Assembly (NCBI RefSeq): GCF_013409985.1 | Contig: NZ_JACCBY010000004.1 | Span: forward strand, 339,699 to 403,698 | DNA length: 64,000 nucleotides | Direction: 5' to 3' | Source: Sphingomonas melonis | GTDB lineage: Bacteria; Pseudomonadota; Alphaproteobacteria; Sphingomonadales; Sphingomonadaceae | In this document: positions 24,625 through 33,612 of the stretch, in pieces | How the letters are laid out: the number at the start of each line of letters is the position of its first letter | Numbering within the stretch: the first letter of the stretch is position 1 | Notes under the pieces: generated by a model | What the model saw: only the letters and a program-made list of their open reading frames with translations | The model's database searches: none | Told to the model about the DNA's origin: nothing | Translations under genes and position numbers: made by a program

Positions 24625-25533
24625 ATGGATGTAGCTGGCTTCGACCTGAATCTGCTGAAGGCATTCGATGCCCTCTATGCGGAGCGGCACGTGACCCGTG
24701 CCGGTCACCGTATCGGCCTGAGCCAGCCGGCCATGAGCGGGGCGCTCACTCGACTGCGCGAGGTGTTCAACGATGAATTGTTCGTGCGCTCGCCGACGGG
24801 CATGCAGCCGACGCCGCGCGCCGATGACCTGTCCGGCCCGATCTCCTCTTCGATCCGCCTCATGCAGTCGATCCTGCAAGACGATAGGTTCGATCCAGCG
24901 ACGGTCGATCACATCGTCACCATTGCGATGACCGATTACGCTGCATTCGTCTTGCTGCCTCCCTTGATGGCGCAACTCGCAATTGAAGCCCCTCGTCTGG
25001 AGGTGCGGGTCCGCGGCATTTTCGGCAAGGACGAGGTCGTGGACCTCCTCGACAGTGGCGAGGTGAGCTTGGCCATCAGCGTTTCCGTGGACACCTCGGC
25101 ACGCATCCTCACCCGCCCCCTGTTTCGCGAAGGTTTCGCCTGCATCGCGCGGGACGGGCATCCTGCCTTTGCCAATGGCGCCGGGATCGAAGCGTTTGCG
25201 GCGGCTCCCCATCTTCTGGTTTCACCCGAGGGGGATCGCACGGGGCTGGTCGACCGCAAGCTTGCCACGATCGGGCTGGCACGCCGTGTCGTGCTGAGCC
25301 TGCCGCAGTTCCTGGTCGCGCCGTTCGTCGTTGCGGAGACCGATCTGATCGCGACCGTCGCTGCGCGTGTTGCCCGGCGGTTCGCCGCAGCCAATCTGGG
25401 CATCGTCGTGCATGAGCCGCCAATTGCGCTGTCGGACTGGCCGCTGGCGATGATGTGGCACCGTCGGGTGGATGATCACCCGGCCACGGTCTGGCTGCGC
25501 GACTGCATTGCCGCGATCGCCGCATCGGCCTGA
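24625..25533 (+). CDS. LysR-family transcriptional regulator
   Basis: 302 residues. N-terminal LysR helix-turn-helix (DLNLLKAFDALYAERHVTRAGHRIGLSQPAMSGALTRLRE, in part) and a periplasmic-binding-protein-like effector domain. ATG 24625 chosen because the family begins there with FDLNLL; longer in-frame starts add residues with no family match. It is followed after 100 bp by an epimerase-like gene on the same strand, the one non-divergent pair in this cluster. Confidence 0.9.
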   Translation: MDVAGFDLNLLKAFDALYAERHVTRAGHRIGLSQPAMSGALTRLREVFNDELFVRSPTGMQPTPRADDLSGPISSSIRLMQSILQDDRFDPATVDHIVTIAMTDYAAFVLLPPLMAQLAIEAPRLEVRVRGIFGKDEVVDLLDSGEVSLAISVSVDTSARILTRPLFREGFACIARDGHPAFANGAGIEAFAAAPHLLVSPEGDRTGLVDRKLATIGLARRVVLSLPQFLVAPFVVAETDLIATVAARVARRFAAANLGIVVHEPPIALSDWPLAMMWHRRVDDHPATVWLRDCIAAIAASA

Positions 25534-25633
25534 CGCCATCGGCCAGGCCGATGACGGCGTATCATGTCTCGCGATTTCCCGCCGGGCCAGCGTTCCGCTC
25601 TACGTCCCAGCACAGAGGCAATGAGGTGCTGAG

Positions 25634-26524
25634 ATGCGGATATTGGTAACGGGCGCTACGGGATTGATCGGTGGCGCGGTCGCGCGTCGATTGGCGGCGG
25701 CGGGGCATGAGGTGGTCGGCCTTGCGCGTTCGGAGGCGAGCGCGGGCAAGCTCACCGACATGGGCTATCAGGCGGCTCTTGGCGACCTGGAGGATGCGGC
25801 CAGCATCGCCAATGCCGTCCGGGGTGTCGACGCGGTCGTTCACGCGGCATCGCCGAATGACCAGAACAGTGCGGCGTATGACGAGGCGGCGACCCGAGCA
25901 ATCATCGACGCGCTGCGCGGCACTTCCAAACGCTTCCTCTATACGAGCGGCTGTTTCTTGTACGGTGCCACCGGCGACACGCCCGCAACCGAAGGTAGCC
26001 GGCTGGATCCGCTGGAACTCGTGCGCTTTCGACAGGCGCTCGAAGCGGACATCCTTGCCGCGGCGACCGATGGTGTGCACGGGATCATCATCCGTCCCGC
26101 CTGGGTCTATGGCAATCACGCCTGGACCACGATGATGATGTACGGCTCGGCGCGGGAGCATGGCGCGGCGCGCTACGTCGGCAACGGGCAGAACCGCTGG
26201 ACGTGCGTGCATGTCGATGATCTCGCCGACCTCTATCTGCTCGCACTTGAGCAGGCGCCGGCAGCCTCGATCTTCAACGGCGCTCACGGCGCCGCCATAC
26301 CGCTGATCGAAATCGCACGGGCAGCCAGCGAAGGGGCAGGCGTGGAGGGCCGGGTGGCGGAGTGGCCGCTGGAGGAGGCGCGGCAGGTGCTTGGCGCCTT
26401 CGCGGACGCGATCGCCTGCGATCAGGTGGTCTCGGGCGAACGTGCTGAGCGTGAGCTTGGTTGGCGCCCGTCACGGCATTCGATTCTCGAGGAACTCCGC
26501 TCCTACGCTCCACCGATAGCCTGA
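25634..26524 (+). CDS. NAD-dependent epimerase/dehydratase family protein
   Basis: Extended-SDR protein of 296 residues. GATGLIGG nucleotide motif at residues 7-14. The usual extended-SDR tyrosine is not clear; FLYTSGCFLYG holds the serine/threonine region. C-terminal ERAERELGWRPS is typical. Likely acts on a small carbonyl or sugar-like substrate; unknown. Probably controlled by the LysR gene just upstream. Confidence 0.85.
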   Translation: MRILVTGATGLIGGAVARRLAAAGHEVVGLARSEASAGKLTDMGYQAALGDLEDAASIANAVRGVDAVVHAASPNDQNSAAYDEAATRAIIDALRGTSKRFLYTSGCFLYGATGDTPATEGSRLDPLELVRFRQALEADILAAATDGVHGIIIRPAWVYGNHAWTTMMMYGSAREHGAARYVGNGQNRWTCVHVDDLADLYLLALEQAPAASIFNGAHGAAIPLIEIARAASEGAGVEGRVAEWPLEEARQVLGAFADAIACDQVVSGERAERELGWRPSRHSILEELRSYAPPIA

Positions 26525-26688
26525 CTGCAAATCGCCTCTGCAATCGGGTTCTGGTTCCGCTGCTGCTGACTGGAGCCTGATCGCGAGGCGCTGTACACGG
26601 ACGTGCGAGCGTCAAGCATTGGGCACGAGCCGGCCGGCAGCGGCATGGTGCAACGCCCCGCGACCCGACGCTCAGCGGTCCTTTTCCG

Positions 26689-27645
26689 CTATCGAAAAGC
26701 AGACCTTGGTTCACCTTGAGAAAGCGAGGCGCTGATCGATGCGTCGACGTCCCTTCCCTCCCGCGCAAACAGGGTCGGTGTAATGCCGACATGACGCGAG
26801 AAGGCGACGCTAAACGTGCTCGAGGAGCTGTAGCCGACCTGGCGAGCGACTTGCGCGACGGTCGACTGCCCGTCCTTCAGCAAGCGTTTGGCTAGCACCA
26901 TGCGCCAGTGAAGGAGGTACTCCATCGGCGCCACGCCGACGGTGCGTCGGAAGCGTTCGAAGAAGGCGGATCGTGACATCGCCGCGGCACGGGCAAGGGC
27001 GGGCACGTCCCAGGCGCCAGTCGGCCGCTCATGGATCGCACGGATCGCTGCCGCGACCTGCTCGTCGCCCAGCCCGCGCAAGATACCGCTCGCGGCGTGA
27101 AGACCGGACGTACGGAGTGCCTCGATGAACAGCACCTCCATCAATCGGGCGAGAACGACCTCGCGTGCCGCGCGCGTACCGCGTGACTCCTCCACCGCCA
27201 GCTGGATCAGGGTGGTCAGGCGCGGCTCACCGCGCGCGTGGATCAGCGATGGCAGCAGCGACACGAGCAACGCGGCGTCTGGCGAGGCAAAGGCGCAGTA
27301 ACCGACCAGCATGCGCAGGTCCGGCGCGACGTGCTGATCGCCAAGGCGGAAGACGTTGGGCCGGATCTCGACGGGCGCATATTCGAAGCCGGCGGGTGGC
27401 TCGGCAGTCACGCTCGACGCCGTGAAGTCGTAGGCGGCCGGGATCAGCACGAAGTCGCCACTCTCGATCAGCAGGGATGGCCGACCCGGCACCTCCATGC
27501 GAACGGTCCCTTCGAGCGCCGCGAAGAAGAAGGCGCGGCCGTCCTCTGTCCGGCGGACACGCCAAGCGCCCGCCCCTTCCACGAACTTGGCATAGGATAG
27601 GTCGGGCTGCAGCAGGCTGACGATTTGCGCGAGAGGATCGGCCAA
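26689..27645 (-). CDS. AraC-family regulator with N-terminal cupin
   Basis: 318 residues. An N-terminal cupin-type effector domain (about 20-170) is followed by two AraC helix-turn-helices (ALARAAAMSRSAFFERFRRT and VAQVARQVGYSSSSTFSVAF). It is divergent from an SDR gene with 92 bp between them, so that gene is the likely target. The 164-bp gap downstream shows nothing. Confidence 0.9.
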   Translation of the reverse strand: MADPLAQIVSLLQPDLSYAKFVEGAGAWRVRRTEDGRAFFFAALEGTVRMEVPGRPSLLIESGDFVLIPAAYDFTASSVTAEPPAGFEYAPVEIRPNVFRLGDQHVAPDLRMLVGYCAFASPDAALLVSLLPSLIHARGEPRLTTLIQLAVEESRGTRAAREVVLARLMEVLFIEALRTSGLHAASGILRGLGDEQVAAAIRAIHERPTGAWDVPALARAAAMSRSAFFERFRRTVGVAPMEYLLHWRMVLAKRLLKDGQSTVAQVARQVGYSSSSTFSVAFSRHVGITPTLFAREGRDVDASISASLSQGEPRSAFR

Positions 27646-27708
27646 TTACGGACGCTCACCAAACAGATGTGGACGCACGAACGTAGCATGTCTGGCTGGG
27701 CGCGCCAT

Positions 27709-27732
27709 CTCCTGCCGGGTCAACGACAGGAG
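27709..27732 (+). promoter_or_regulatory. Inverted repeat that could mask the SDR ribosome site
   Basis: CTCCTG and CAGGAG with 12 bases between. The right arm contains the AGGAG ribosome site of the SDR at 27738, so pairing would hide it. The short stem makes this tentative. Confidence 0.35.
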
Positions 27733-27737
27733 CTTGT

Positions 27738-28475
27738 ATGCCGACCATATTGATCACTGGATGCTCATCAGGGTTCGGACTGGAAACCGCTCGCCTCTTT
27801 GCAGCGCGCGGCTGGAACGTGATCGCCACCATGCGCACACCGCGCGAGGACATCCTGCCCGAATCCGACCGTGTGCGGGTGCTCCCTCTCGACGTGACCG
27901 ACGCTGCCAGTATTGCACACGTCGTTGCTGAGGCGGGAGCGGTTGATGCATTGGTCAATAACGCCGGCGTCGGCTTTCTCAATGCGCTGGAAGGAACGCC
28001 GATCGCGACAGCGCGGCACATCTTCGAGACCAACACGCTCGGCACCATCGCGATGATGCAGGCGGTGTTGCCGCAGATGCGTGCGCGTCGCGCGGGCGTC
28101 GTGGTCAACGTCACCTCGTCGGTGACCTACCGGCCGTTGCCGCTACTGTCGGTCTACACCGCCAGCAAGGCAGCGGTGAATGCCTTTTCCGACAGCGTCG
28201 CGCTGGAGCTCGCGCCGTTCAACGTCCGTGTCCGCGTGGTCCTGCCGGGTCGCGCGCCGACGACACGCTTCGGCGACAATGCCCGAGCGCTGATGCCCGA
28301 CGGATTCCCCGAAGCCTATATGCCGTTTGTCCAGCAGGTCATGGCGGACCGGCAGGAAGACACCAGACCGACGACATCGTCCGAAGACGTCGCCGAGGCG
28401 GTGTGGCGAGCGGTGACCGATGTGGACGCACCCGCCCACCTGCCGGCCGGTGCCGACGCGATCGCCTGCGCGTAG
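27738..28475 (+). CDS. Short-chain dehydrogenase/reductase
   Basis: 245 residues, classical SDR. GCSSGFG motif at residues 8-14, NNAGVG, catalytic YTASK. The variant FG at the end of the glycine motif and the missing C-terminal DGG differ from the other SDRs here. AGGAG precedes the ATG. Divergent from the AraC regulator. Confidence 0.9.
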   Translation: MPTILITGCSSGFGLETARLFAARGWNVIATMRTPREDILPESDRVRVLPLDVTDAASIAHVVAEAGAVDALVNNAGVGFLNALEGTPIATARHIFETNTLGTIAMMQAVLPQMRARRAGVVVNVTSSVTYRPLPLLSVYTASKAAVNAFSDSVALELAPFNVRVRVVLPGRAPTTRFGDNARALMPDGFPEAYMPFVQQVMADRQEDTRPTTSSEDVAEAVWRAVTDVDAPAHLPAGADAIACA

Positions 28476-28551
28476 GCTGGCAAGACGCTCGGGCAGGCTC
28501 ACGAGGCGTGCGCCTGCCCGGCAACCGATGTCCTGAAAACGTGTCGGTTGG

Positions 28552-29277
28552 TCACCAGGCGATCGGGCCAGCATCGTCGAAGAAGGCGCCGGTGGGCCCA
28601 TCCCCCGGCAGGGTCGCCAAGCGGATGCCGATGGCGGCGCCCTGTTCCGGGGTGCGGAGGCCGGAGTGCTGATTGAGGTCGGTCGCCGTGTAGCCAGGGC
28701 AGCCGGCGTTGACCTTGAAGCCAAGGGGCGCAAGCTCTTTGGCGAACGCCACCGTCACGGCGTTCAATGCGGATTTCGAGCTGTTGTAGCCGAGCAGATT
28801 GACGTGTGCCATCGGCGCATCGAAGTCGGAGGCCCATGCAAGCGACCCCAGGCTGCTGCTGATCATCACGATATGCGGTGACGCCGATGCCTTCAGCAAC
28901 GGCAGGAAGGCCTGTGTTACCCGTATCACGCCGAATACGTTCACGTCGTAGATTGCCCGCACGTCCATCACCGGCTCTGCGGACGGCGGGCCCCAGCCCG
29001 TCGAGATGCCAGCATTGTTTACCAGGGCATCCAAGCGGTTGGTCTTGCGTCCGACGGTTTCGACAGCCGCGGCAACGCTCGCGTCGTCGGTAACGTCGAG
29101 CGGCAGGAACTGAACGTCGAGACCTTCGTCACGCAGCATCTGCGCTGCTGGCTCGCCCCGCGTCTCCTCGCGACTGCCAAGCCACACGGCATATCCCTTG
29201 CGCGCCAGCCCGCGCGCGATCTCCAGTCCGATACCCTTGTTCGCGCCCGTCACCAACGCAATCGGCTTGTCCGTCAT
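28552..29277 (-). CDS. Short-chain dehydrogenase/reductase
   Basis: 241 residues. GANKGIG motif, NNAGIS, catalytic YNSSK; the layout resembles carbonyl-reductase-like SDRs. ATG 29277 chosen for its AAGGAGA ribosome site and immediate MTDKPIALVTGANKG start. Divergent from an AraC gene with only about 50 bp between start codons. Confidence 0.9.
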   Translation of the reverse strand: MTDKPIALVTGANKGIGLEIARGLARKGYAVWLGSREETRGEPAAQMLRDEGLDVQFLPLDVTDDASVAAAVETVGRKTNRLDALVNNAGISTGWGPPSAEPVMDVRAIYDVNVFGVIRVTQAFLPLLKASASPHIVMISSSLGSLAWASDFDAPMAHVNLLGYNSSKSALNAVTVAFAKELAPLGFKVNAGCPGYTATDLNQHSGLRTPEQGAAIGIRLATLPGDGPTGAFFDDAGPIAW

Positions 29278-29328
29278 CGTCTTGTCTCCTTCTGCACGGA
29301 CAAGGTGGCCACTGCCGGCGGGGCCCGC

Positions 29329-30294
29329 ATGCGCGATCGCCGCGACTATTTGCCTAATCCTATCAAGGCGCTTGTCGGCTACGATTTGCTCGCCCATCGT
29401 GCCGAGATGGAAAACACCCTCGCGGAGCTGTGCGCCATCGTCGGCCGGCATGCACCAGATCGCTATCAGGCAAGCCTTTTGCCGGGTGTGGCCCTCTACA
29501 GGGATGGCGCCGCTCCCCAGGCGCTTTCCGGCGTCTACCAGCCGATGATGGCGCTCGTTCTGAGTGGCGCCAAGGAGATCGCGATCGGCGACCGTCGCTT
29601 GCGCTACGATCCGGCCAGCTATTTCATCGCCACCGTCGAATTGCCGGCATCGGGGTGCGTAAAGCTCGACCTGCCCAATAGCCAGTATCTTGCCGTCAGC
29701 CTTGATCTCGATAGCGACCGGCTCGCCTCGCTATTGACCGAAACGGCGATAGGTGACCCCGTCAGCGAGCCTGCGTTTGCGGTCAATCCGATGACGCAAG
29801 ACCTGCTGGATGCCTGGCTCCGCTTCCTGAGGCTACTCGACACACCAAGTGACATCGCTGTTCTGGCGCCTTTGCTGGAGCGGGAGATTCTCTACCGCCT
29901 TCTTCAGGGACCCCAAGGTTCGATGCTGCGCCAGGTGGCGCGGGCCGACAGCCGCCTGTCGCAGATGCGCCGGGTCATCGCGATGATCCGCGACAAGTTC
30001 GATCAACCATTGCGGATCGAGGCGTTGGCGGACGTCGCCAATATGAGCCCTGCCTCGCTGCATCGACACTTTCGCACCGCGACCGCGATGAGCCCGCTGC
30101 AATATCAAAAAAGCCTCCGCCTTCAGGAAGCGCGCCGCCTCATGATCGCCGGGCGAGAGGTGACCGCCGCGAGCTATGCGGTCGGCTATGAGAGCCCGTC
30201 GCAATTCAGCCGGGAATATGCCCGCCTCTTCGGGGCTCCACCATCGCGCGACATCAAAATGACCGCGCCGGGTGACCATCGCTCCGCTGCCTAA
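29329..30294 (+). CDS. AraC-family regulator
   Basis: 321 residues from this ATG (GGCGGGG upstream); a GTG at 29305 would add eight residues. N-terminal AraC_N-type domain (YQPMMALVLSGAKEIAIG) and C-terminal double helix-turn-helix (ALADVANMSPASLHRHFRT, TAASYAVGYESPSQFSREY). Divergent from an SDR gene, so likely its regulator. Confidence 0.9.
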   Translation: MRDRRDYLPNPIKALVGYDLLAHRAEMENTLAELCAIVGRHAPDRYQASLLPGVALYRDGAAPQALSGVYQPMMALVLSGAKEIAIGDRRLRYDPASYFIATVELPASGCVKLDLPNSQYLAVSLDLDSDRLASLLTETAIGDPVSEPAFAVNPMTQDLLDAWLRFLRLLDTPSDIAVLAPLLEREILYRLLQGPQGSMLRQVARADSRLSQMRRVIAMIRDKFDQPLRIEALADVANMSPASLHRHFRTATAMSPLQYQKSLRLQEARRLMIAGREVTAASYAVGYESPSQFSREYARLFGAPPSRDIKMTAPGDHRSAA

Positions 30295-30420
30295 CGACGA
30301 CCCATCTGATGCTTCGCGTGGATGAGGGGATATCGGGCATTTAACGGATAGGCGCCGGCTGGTCGGTCATCGCGAACCGGCACCGGCCGAGAGAAAGCAT
30401 CGAGCGCTTCCCGCCCGGCA

Positions 30421-31323
30421 TCATCGACTCGCAAGCGCGTTGCGCGGAAAATGGGTCGCCAGGTGATCGATCAATGCCCGCACTGCCGGTGCCAATCCAC
30501 GCCGGGTGGTGAAGACCAAATGCACGATCCCTTGCAGACCGCGCCATTCCGGCAGAACGTGCACCAGACTATTATCCGCAATGGCGTTGCGGCATATCCG
30601 ATCAGGCAAGATCGCGATGCCCAGACCTGCGATCGCCGCGTGCCGCACGGCCGTCAGGTCAGCGCAGCCGAGGCGCGGAGACACCCGCAGCACGTGGAGG
30701 CGGCCGTCTTCCGTCTCCAGATGCCACGCCACCTCATCCGCTTCGTCGTCGGTGGCCAGCAACGGAAGTGTATTCAACTCCTCCAACCCGGTCACCTGGC
30801 TGGCGATCTGCGGGCTCGCGACCAATATGCGCGTGGAGGTGCCGAGCGAGCGCATGGTGAGCGCTGCGTCGCTTGTCAGCGACGAGCGGACGCGCAGCGC
30901 CAGATCGATCCGCTCCTCGATCAGATCGACGGCGCGGTCGGTGGCGACGAGCTGAAGACGAACCTTCGGATAGCTGGCGAGGAATGAAGCCACGATGCCA
31001 GAGACCGGCTCGATCATACCGGTCGGACAGCTGAACCGGATGCGGCCGTGCGGCTCGGCCTGCGCCTGCATGACCAGGGCCTCGGCCTGTTCGGCCTCCG
31101 CCAGCATCGCACGGCAGCGTTCGTAGAAGGCTTGCCCCGTCTCGGTCACGCGGAAGCGCCGGCTCGACCGTTCGATCAGCCGCAGGCCGAGACGGTCCTC
31201 CAGGCCGGCGATGCGACGGCTGAGCTTGGACTTGGGCTCGTGCAAGGCGCGCCCCGCTGCCGCGAACCCGCCGTGCGAAACCACTTCGGCGAAATAGGCC
31301 AGATCATTCAAGTCCGTCCGCAT
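30421..31323 (-). CDS. LysR-family transcriptional regulator
   Basis: 300 residues. Helix-turn-helix DLNDLAYFAEVVSHGGFAAAG with PKSKLSRRIAGLEDRLG, and the effector domain after it. ATG 31323 chosen because GGAGG lies eight bases before it. Divergent from an SDR gene; the 8-1-8 palindrome between them is the likely binding site. Confidence 0.92.
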   Translation of the reverse strand: MRTDLNDLAYFAEVVSHGGFAAAGRALHEPKSKLSRRIAGLEDRLGLRLIERSSRRFRVTETGQAFYERCRAMLAEAEQAEALVMQAQAEPHGRIRFSCPTGMIEPVSGIVASFLASYPKVRLQLVATDRAVDLIEERIDLALRVRSSLTSDAALTMRSLGTSTRILVASPQIASQVTGLEELNTLPLLATDDEADEVAWHLETEDGRLHVLRVSPRLGCADLTAVRHAAIAGLGIAILPDRICRNAIADNSLVHVLPEWRGLQGIVHLVFTTRRGLAPAVRALIDHLATHFPRNALASR

Positions 31324-31402
31324 CAGCGTTCCTCCAGTGGAACGGTACGTGCCGATTTCACCCGCTACAAGCATGATCGTTTCAGTTGCATCTGAGCGGG
31401 GC

Positions 31403-31419
31403 AACGGCGCTGCGCCGTT
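31403..31419. promoter_or_regulatory. LysR operator candidate
   Basis: Perfect palindrome AACGGCGC-T-GCGCCGTT, 80-96 bp from the LysR start and 20-36 bp before the SDR start. Confidence 0.65.
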
Positions 31420-31438
31420 ACGATCAAGGAGACAGACA

Positions 31439-32191
31439 ATGACGGACCGGTTCAACAACAAGGTGGTGGTGGTCACCGGCGGGACGAGCGGCATCGGGCT
31501 GGCGGCTGCCGAGGCCTTTTCTGCCGAGGGTGCTCGCGTGTTCGTGACCGGCCGCCGCCAGGACGTGCTCGATGCCGCGGTGAAGCAGATCGGCGGGCAC
31601 GTAACTGGGGTGCGGGGCGACATGACGAACCTCGCCGACATCGACCGGCTCTACGACGCCGTTCAGCAGCAGCATGCGCAGATCGACGTGATCTTTGCCA
31701 ACGCCGGGGGCGGGACGATGCTGCCGCTGGGAGCGATCACCGAGGAGCAGTTCGACACGACCTTCAACACCAATGTGAAGGGCGTGCTTTTCACCGTGCA
31801 GAAGGCGTTGCCGCTGCTCAAGGACGGGGCGTCGATCGTGCTGACGGGGTCGACCGCCGGCGCATCCGGCACTCCCGCCTTTAGCGTGTACGGCGCAAGC
31901 AAGGCTGCCGTGCGCAACTTCGCCCGCAACTGGATCCTCGATCTGAAGGACCGGCGTATCCGCGTGAACGTGGTCAGCCCCGGGCCGACGGAAACCGCCG
32001 GCCTGAACGAGGTCTTCGGCAACGGCGATCAGGCGCAGGGCATCAAGGATTTCCTTGCCACCCAGATACCCGCCGGTCGTGTCGGTCAGCCAGACGAGAT
32101 CGCCAAGGCGGTGCTGTTCCTCGCATCGGATGACGCGAGCTTCGTCAACGGCGTGGAGCTGTTCGTCGACGGCGGTCACACCCAGATCTGA
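31439..32191 (+). CDS. Short-chain dehydrogenase/reductase
   Basis: 250 residues, classical SDR with GGTSGIG at residues 14-20, NAGGG, catalytic YGASK, and C-terminal FVNGVELFVDGG. ATG 31439 has AAGGAGA upstream. Divergent from LysR. Confidence 0.92.
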   Translation: MTDRFNNKVVVVTGGTSGIGLAAAEAFSAEGARVFVTGRRQDVLDAAVKQIGGHVTGVRGDMTNLADIDRLYDAVQQQHAQIDVIFANAGGGTMLPLGAITEEQFDTTFNTNVKGVLFTVQKALPLLKDGASIVLTGSTAGASGTPAFSVYGASKAAVRNFARNWILDLKDRRIRVNVVSPGPTETAGLNEVFGNGDQAQGIKDFLATQIPAGRVGQPDEIAKAVLFLASDDASFVNGVELFVDGGHTQI

Positions 32192-32340
32192 CCCCGCGTT
32201 GCCGCTGCCCGGCTGCTTCCGTGGGAGGTGGCTGGGCAGCGTCGTCCGACAGCACCGTCAGCAGCCGACAGGACGATCCATGGCGCCGATTGCGTAGCAG
32301 TGCACCGTCCGAAAACTGTTCACCTCCGCGGACGGGTCGC

Positions 32341-33105
32341 TCACACGGTGAGCGCCTGCCTGCGGATCGTATCAGCCAAAGGTTGCAGCTCGGCAGGCGT
32401 GCGAGGCGCTACGATACTGTAACCGATGCCGCGATCGGCCCAGGTGATGCGGTTGATATTGCCTTCCGTCGTCGGGGTCATCTTCGCCGCCTTGTCGATC
32501 TCCATCGGCCGGCTGAGTACCGCGAGACGGCTGCTCGCTGGTCCCTCGTAAAGGAACATGACAGCAGGGCCGTGCGGCGTGGCGATGAGACGCCCGCCGG
32601 CGAACCGGTAACCGGCCGATGCGAGGTCCGGTATCGCGACACGGCTGCCGATCCGTCTTGACGCCCAACCGACCAGCTGCCGCCTGTCGTCGGGTCCGAT
32701 CTCGGCGCCACGCTGCAAGTCAGAGGCATATACCCGGTAATTGTACGTCGCCTCCTGGGCCAGCGCACCGATACCGGCCTGTGGCGGCAGGGTGGTGGTA
32801 CGCAACCCCCACCCGCCGCCAAAGCCCACCGCCAGCAGCAGAGCCGCCGCCGCCGCATGCCACCATCGAGGGCCGGCGCGCCGGCGCGCCGCGATGGTAG
32901 CTACTCGCATCGTGGAGGGGATCGGCTCCGATGTGACCGCAAGGAACGCCGCGGAAAGCGCGGACCGCTGCTCGCGTTGCAGCCGAAGCCGGCTGGCGAC
33001 ATCGGGATTGTCGGCAAGGTAGGCGTCGACGCGCGGACCGCGCTCGGGCGGCAGCCGGCCATCGACCCAGGCCATGAGATCATCCTCTCCGATCGGGGGT
33101 GTCAT
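32341..33105 (-). CDS. Anti-sigma factor
   Basis: 254 residues. Cytoplasmic N-terminus MTPPIGEDDLMAWVDGRLP with the helix typical of anti-sigma domains, but no HxxxCxxC zinc motif. One transmembrane segment at about 80-102, then a periplasmic domain. Its ATG overlaps the sigma gene stop (ATGA), so it almost surely restrains that sigma factor. The signal is unknown, but two periplasmic-type proteins are encoded upstream in the same operon. Confidence 0.85.
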   Translation of the reverse strand: MTPPIGEDDLMAWVDGRLPPERGPRVDAYLADNPDVASRLRLQREQRSALSAAFLAVTSEPIPSTMRVATIAARRRAGPRWWHAAAAALLLAVGFGGGWGLRTTTLPPQAGIGALAQEATYNYRVYASDLQRGAEIGPDDRRQLVGWASRRIGSRVAIPDLASAGYRFAGGRLIATPHGPAVMFLYEGPASSRLAVLSRPMEIDKAAKMTPTTEGNINRITWADRGIGYSIVAPRTPAELQPLADTIRRQALTV

Positions 33106-33611
33106 TTCACCCTCCGCAGCTTCGGCCGCTCACCGGCGCCGATCAGCCCCGCAAGCCGGTCGCGGCCGCGCGACAATCGCGACATCAGCGTGCCGATCGG
33201 CACGTCCAGGACGGCGGCCGCATCGGCATAGGACAGGTCCTCGACCGACACGAGCAGGATCGCGGCGCGCTGATCGGGAGGTAGGGCATCGAGGCTGCGC
33301 ATCAGGTCACCATGTTCGATAGCAGCCGCCTGCTCGGGCGCAACCGACAGCGCTGGCCCCTCCGCGACGTCGATGGGGACAAGCGTGCCGCGCCGCGCGA
33401 CGCGTCGGCCATGATCGACCAGCAGATTGTGCAGGATCGCATAGAGCCACGGACGAACCGCGTCACCGTGCCGCCGGCGCCAGGCGGTGACGGCGCGCTC
33501 CAGGCAGTCCTGAACAAGGTCGTCCGCCAGGCTCTCGTCGCGCAGCCATGCGCGCGCATAGCGGCGCAGGCCGGGGATCAGCGGTTCGATCAGGACGGCG
33601 CGTTGATCCAT
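33102..33611 (-). CDS. ECF-type RNA polymerase sigma factor
   Basis: 169 residues with sigma region 2 (ARAWLRDESLADDLVQDCLERA, in part) and region 4 (YADAAAVLDVPIGTLMSRLSRGR). ATG 33611 lies one base after the stop of the YncE-like gene. Third gene of the DUF305 - YncE-like - sigma - anti-sigma operon. Confidence 0.92.
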   Translation of the reverse strand: MDQRAVLIEPLIPGLRRYARAWLRDESLADDLVQDCLERAVTAWRRRHGDAVRPWLYAILHNLLVDHGRRVARRGTLVPIDVAEGPALSVAPEQAAAIEHGDLMRSLDALPPDQRAAILLVSVEDLSYADAAAVLDVPIGTLMSRLSRGRDRLAGLIGAGERPKLRRVK

Positions 33612-33612
33612 G

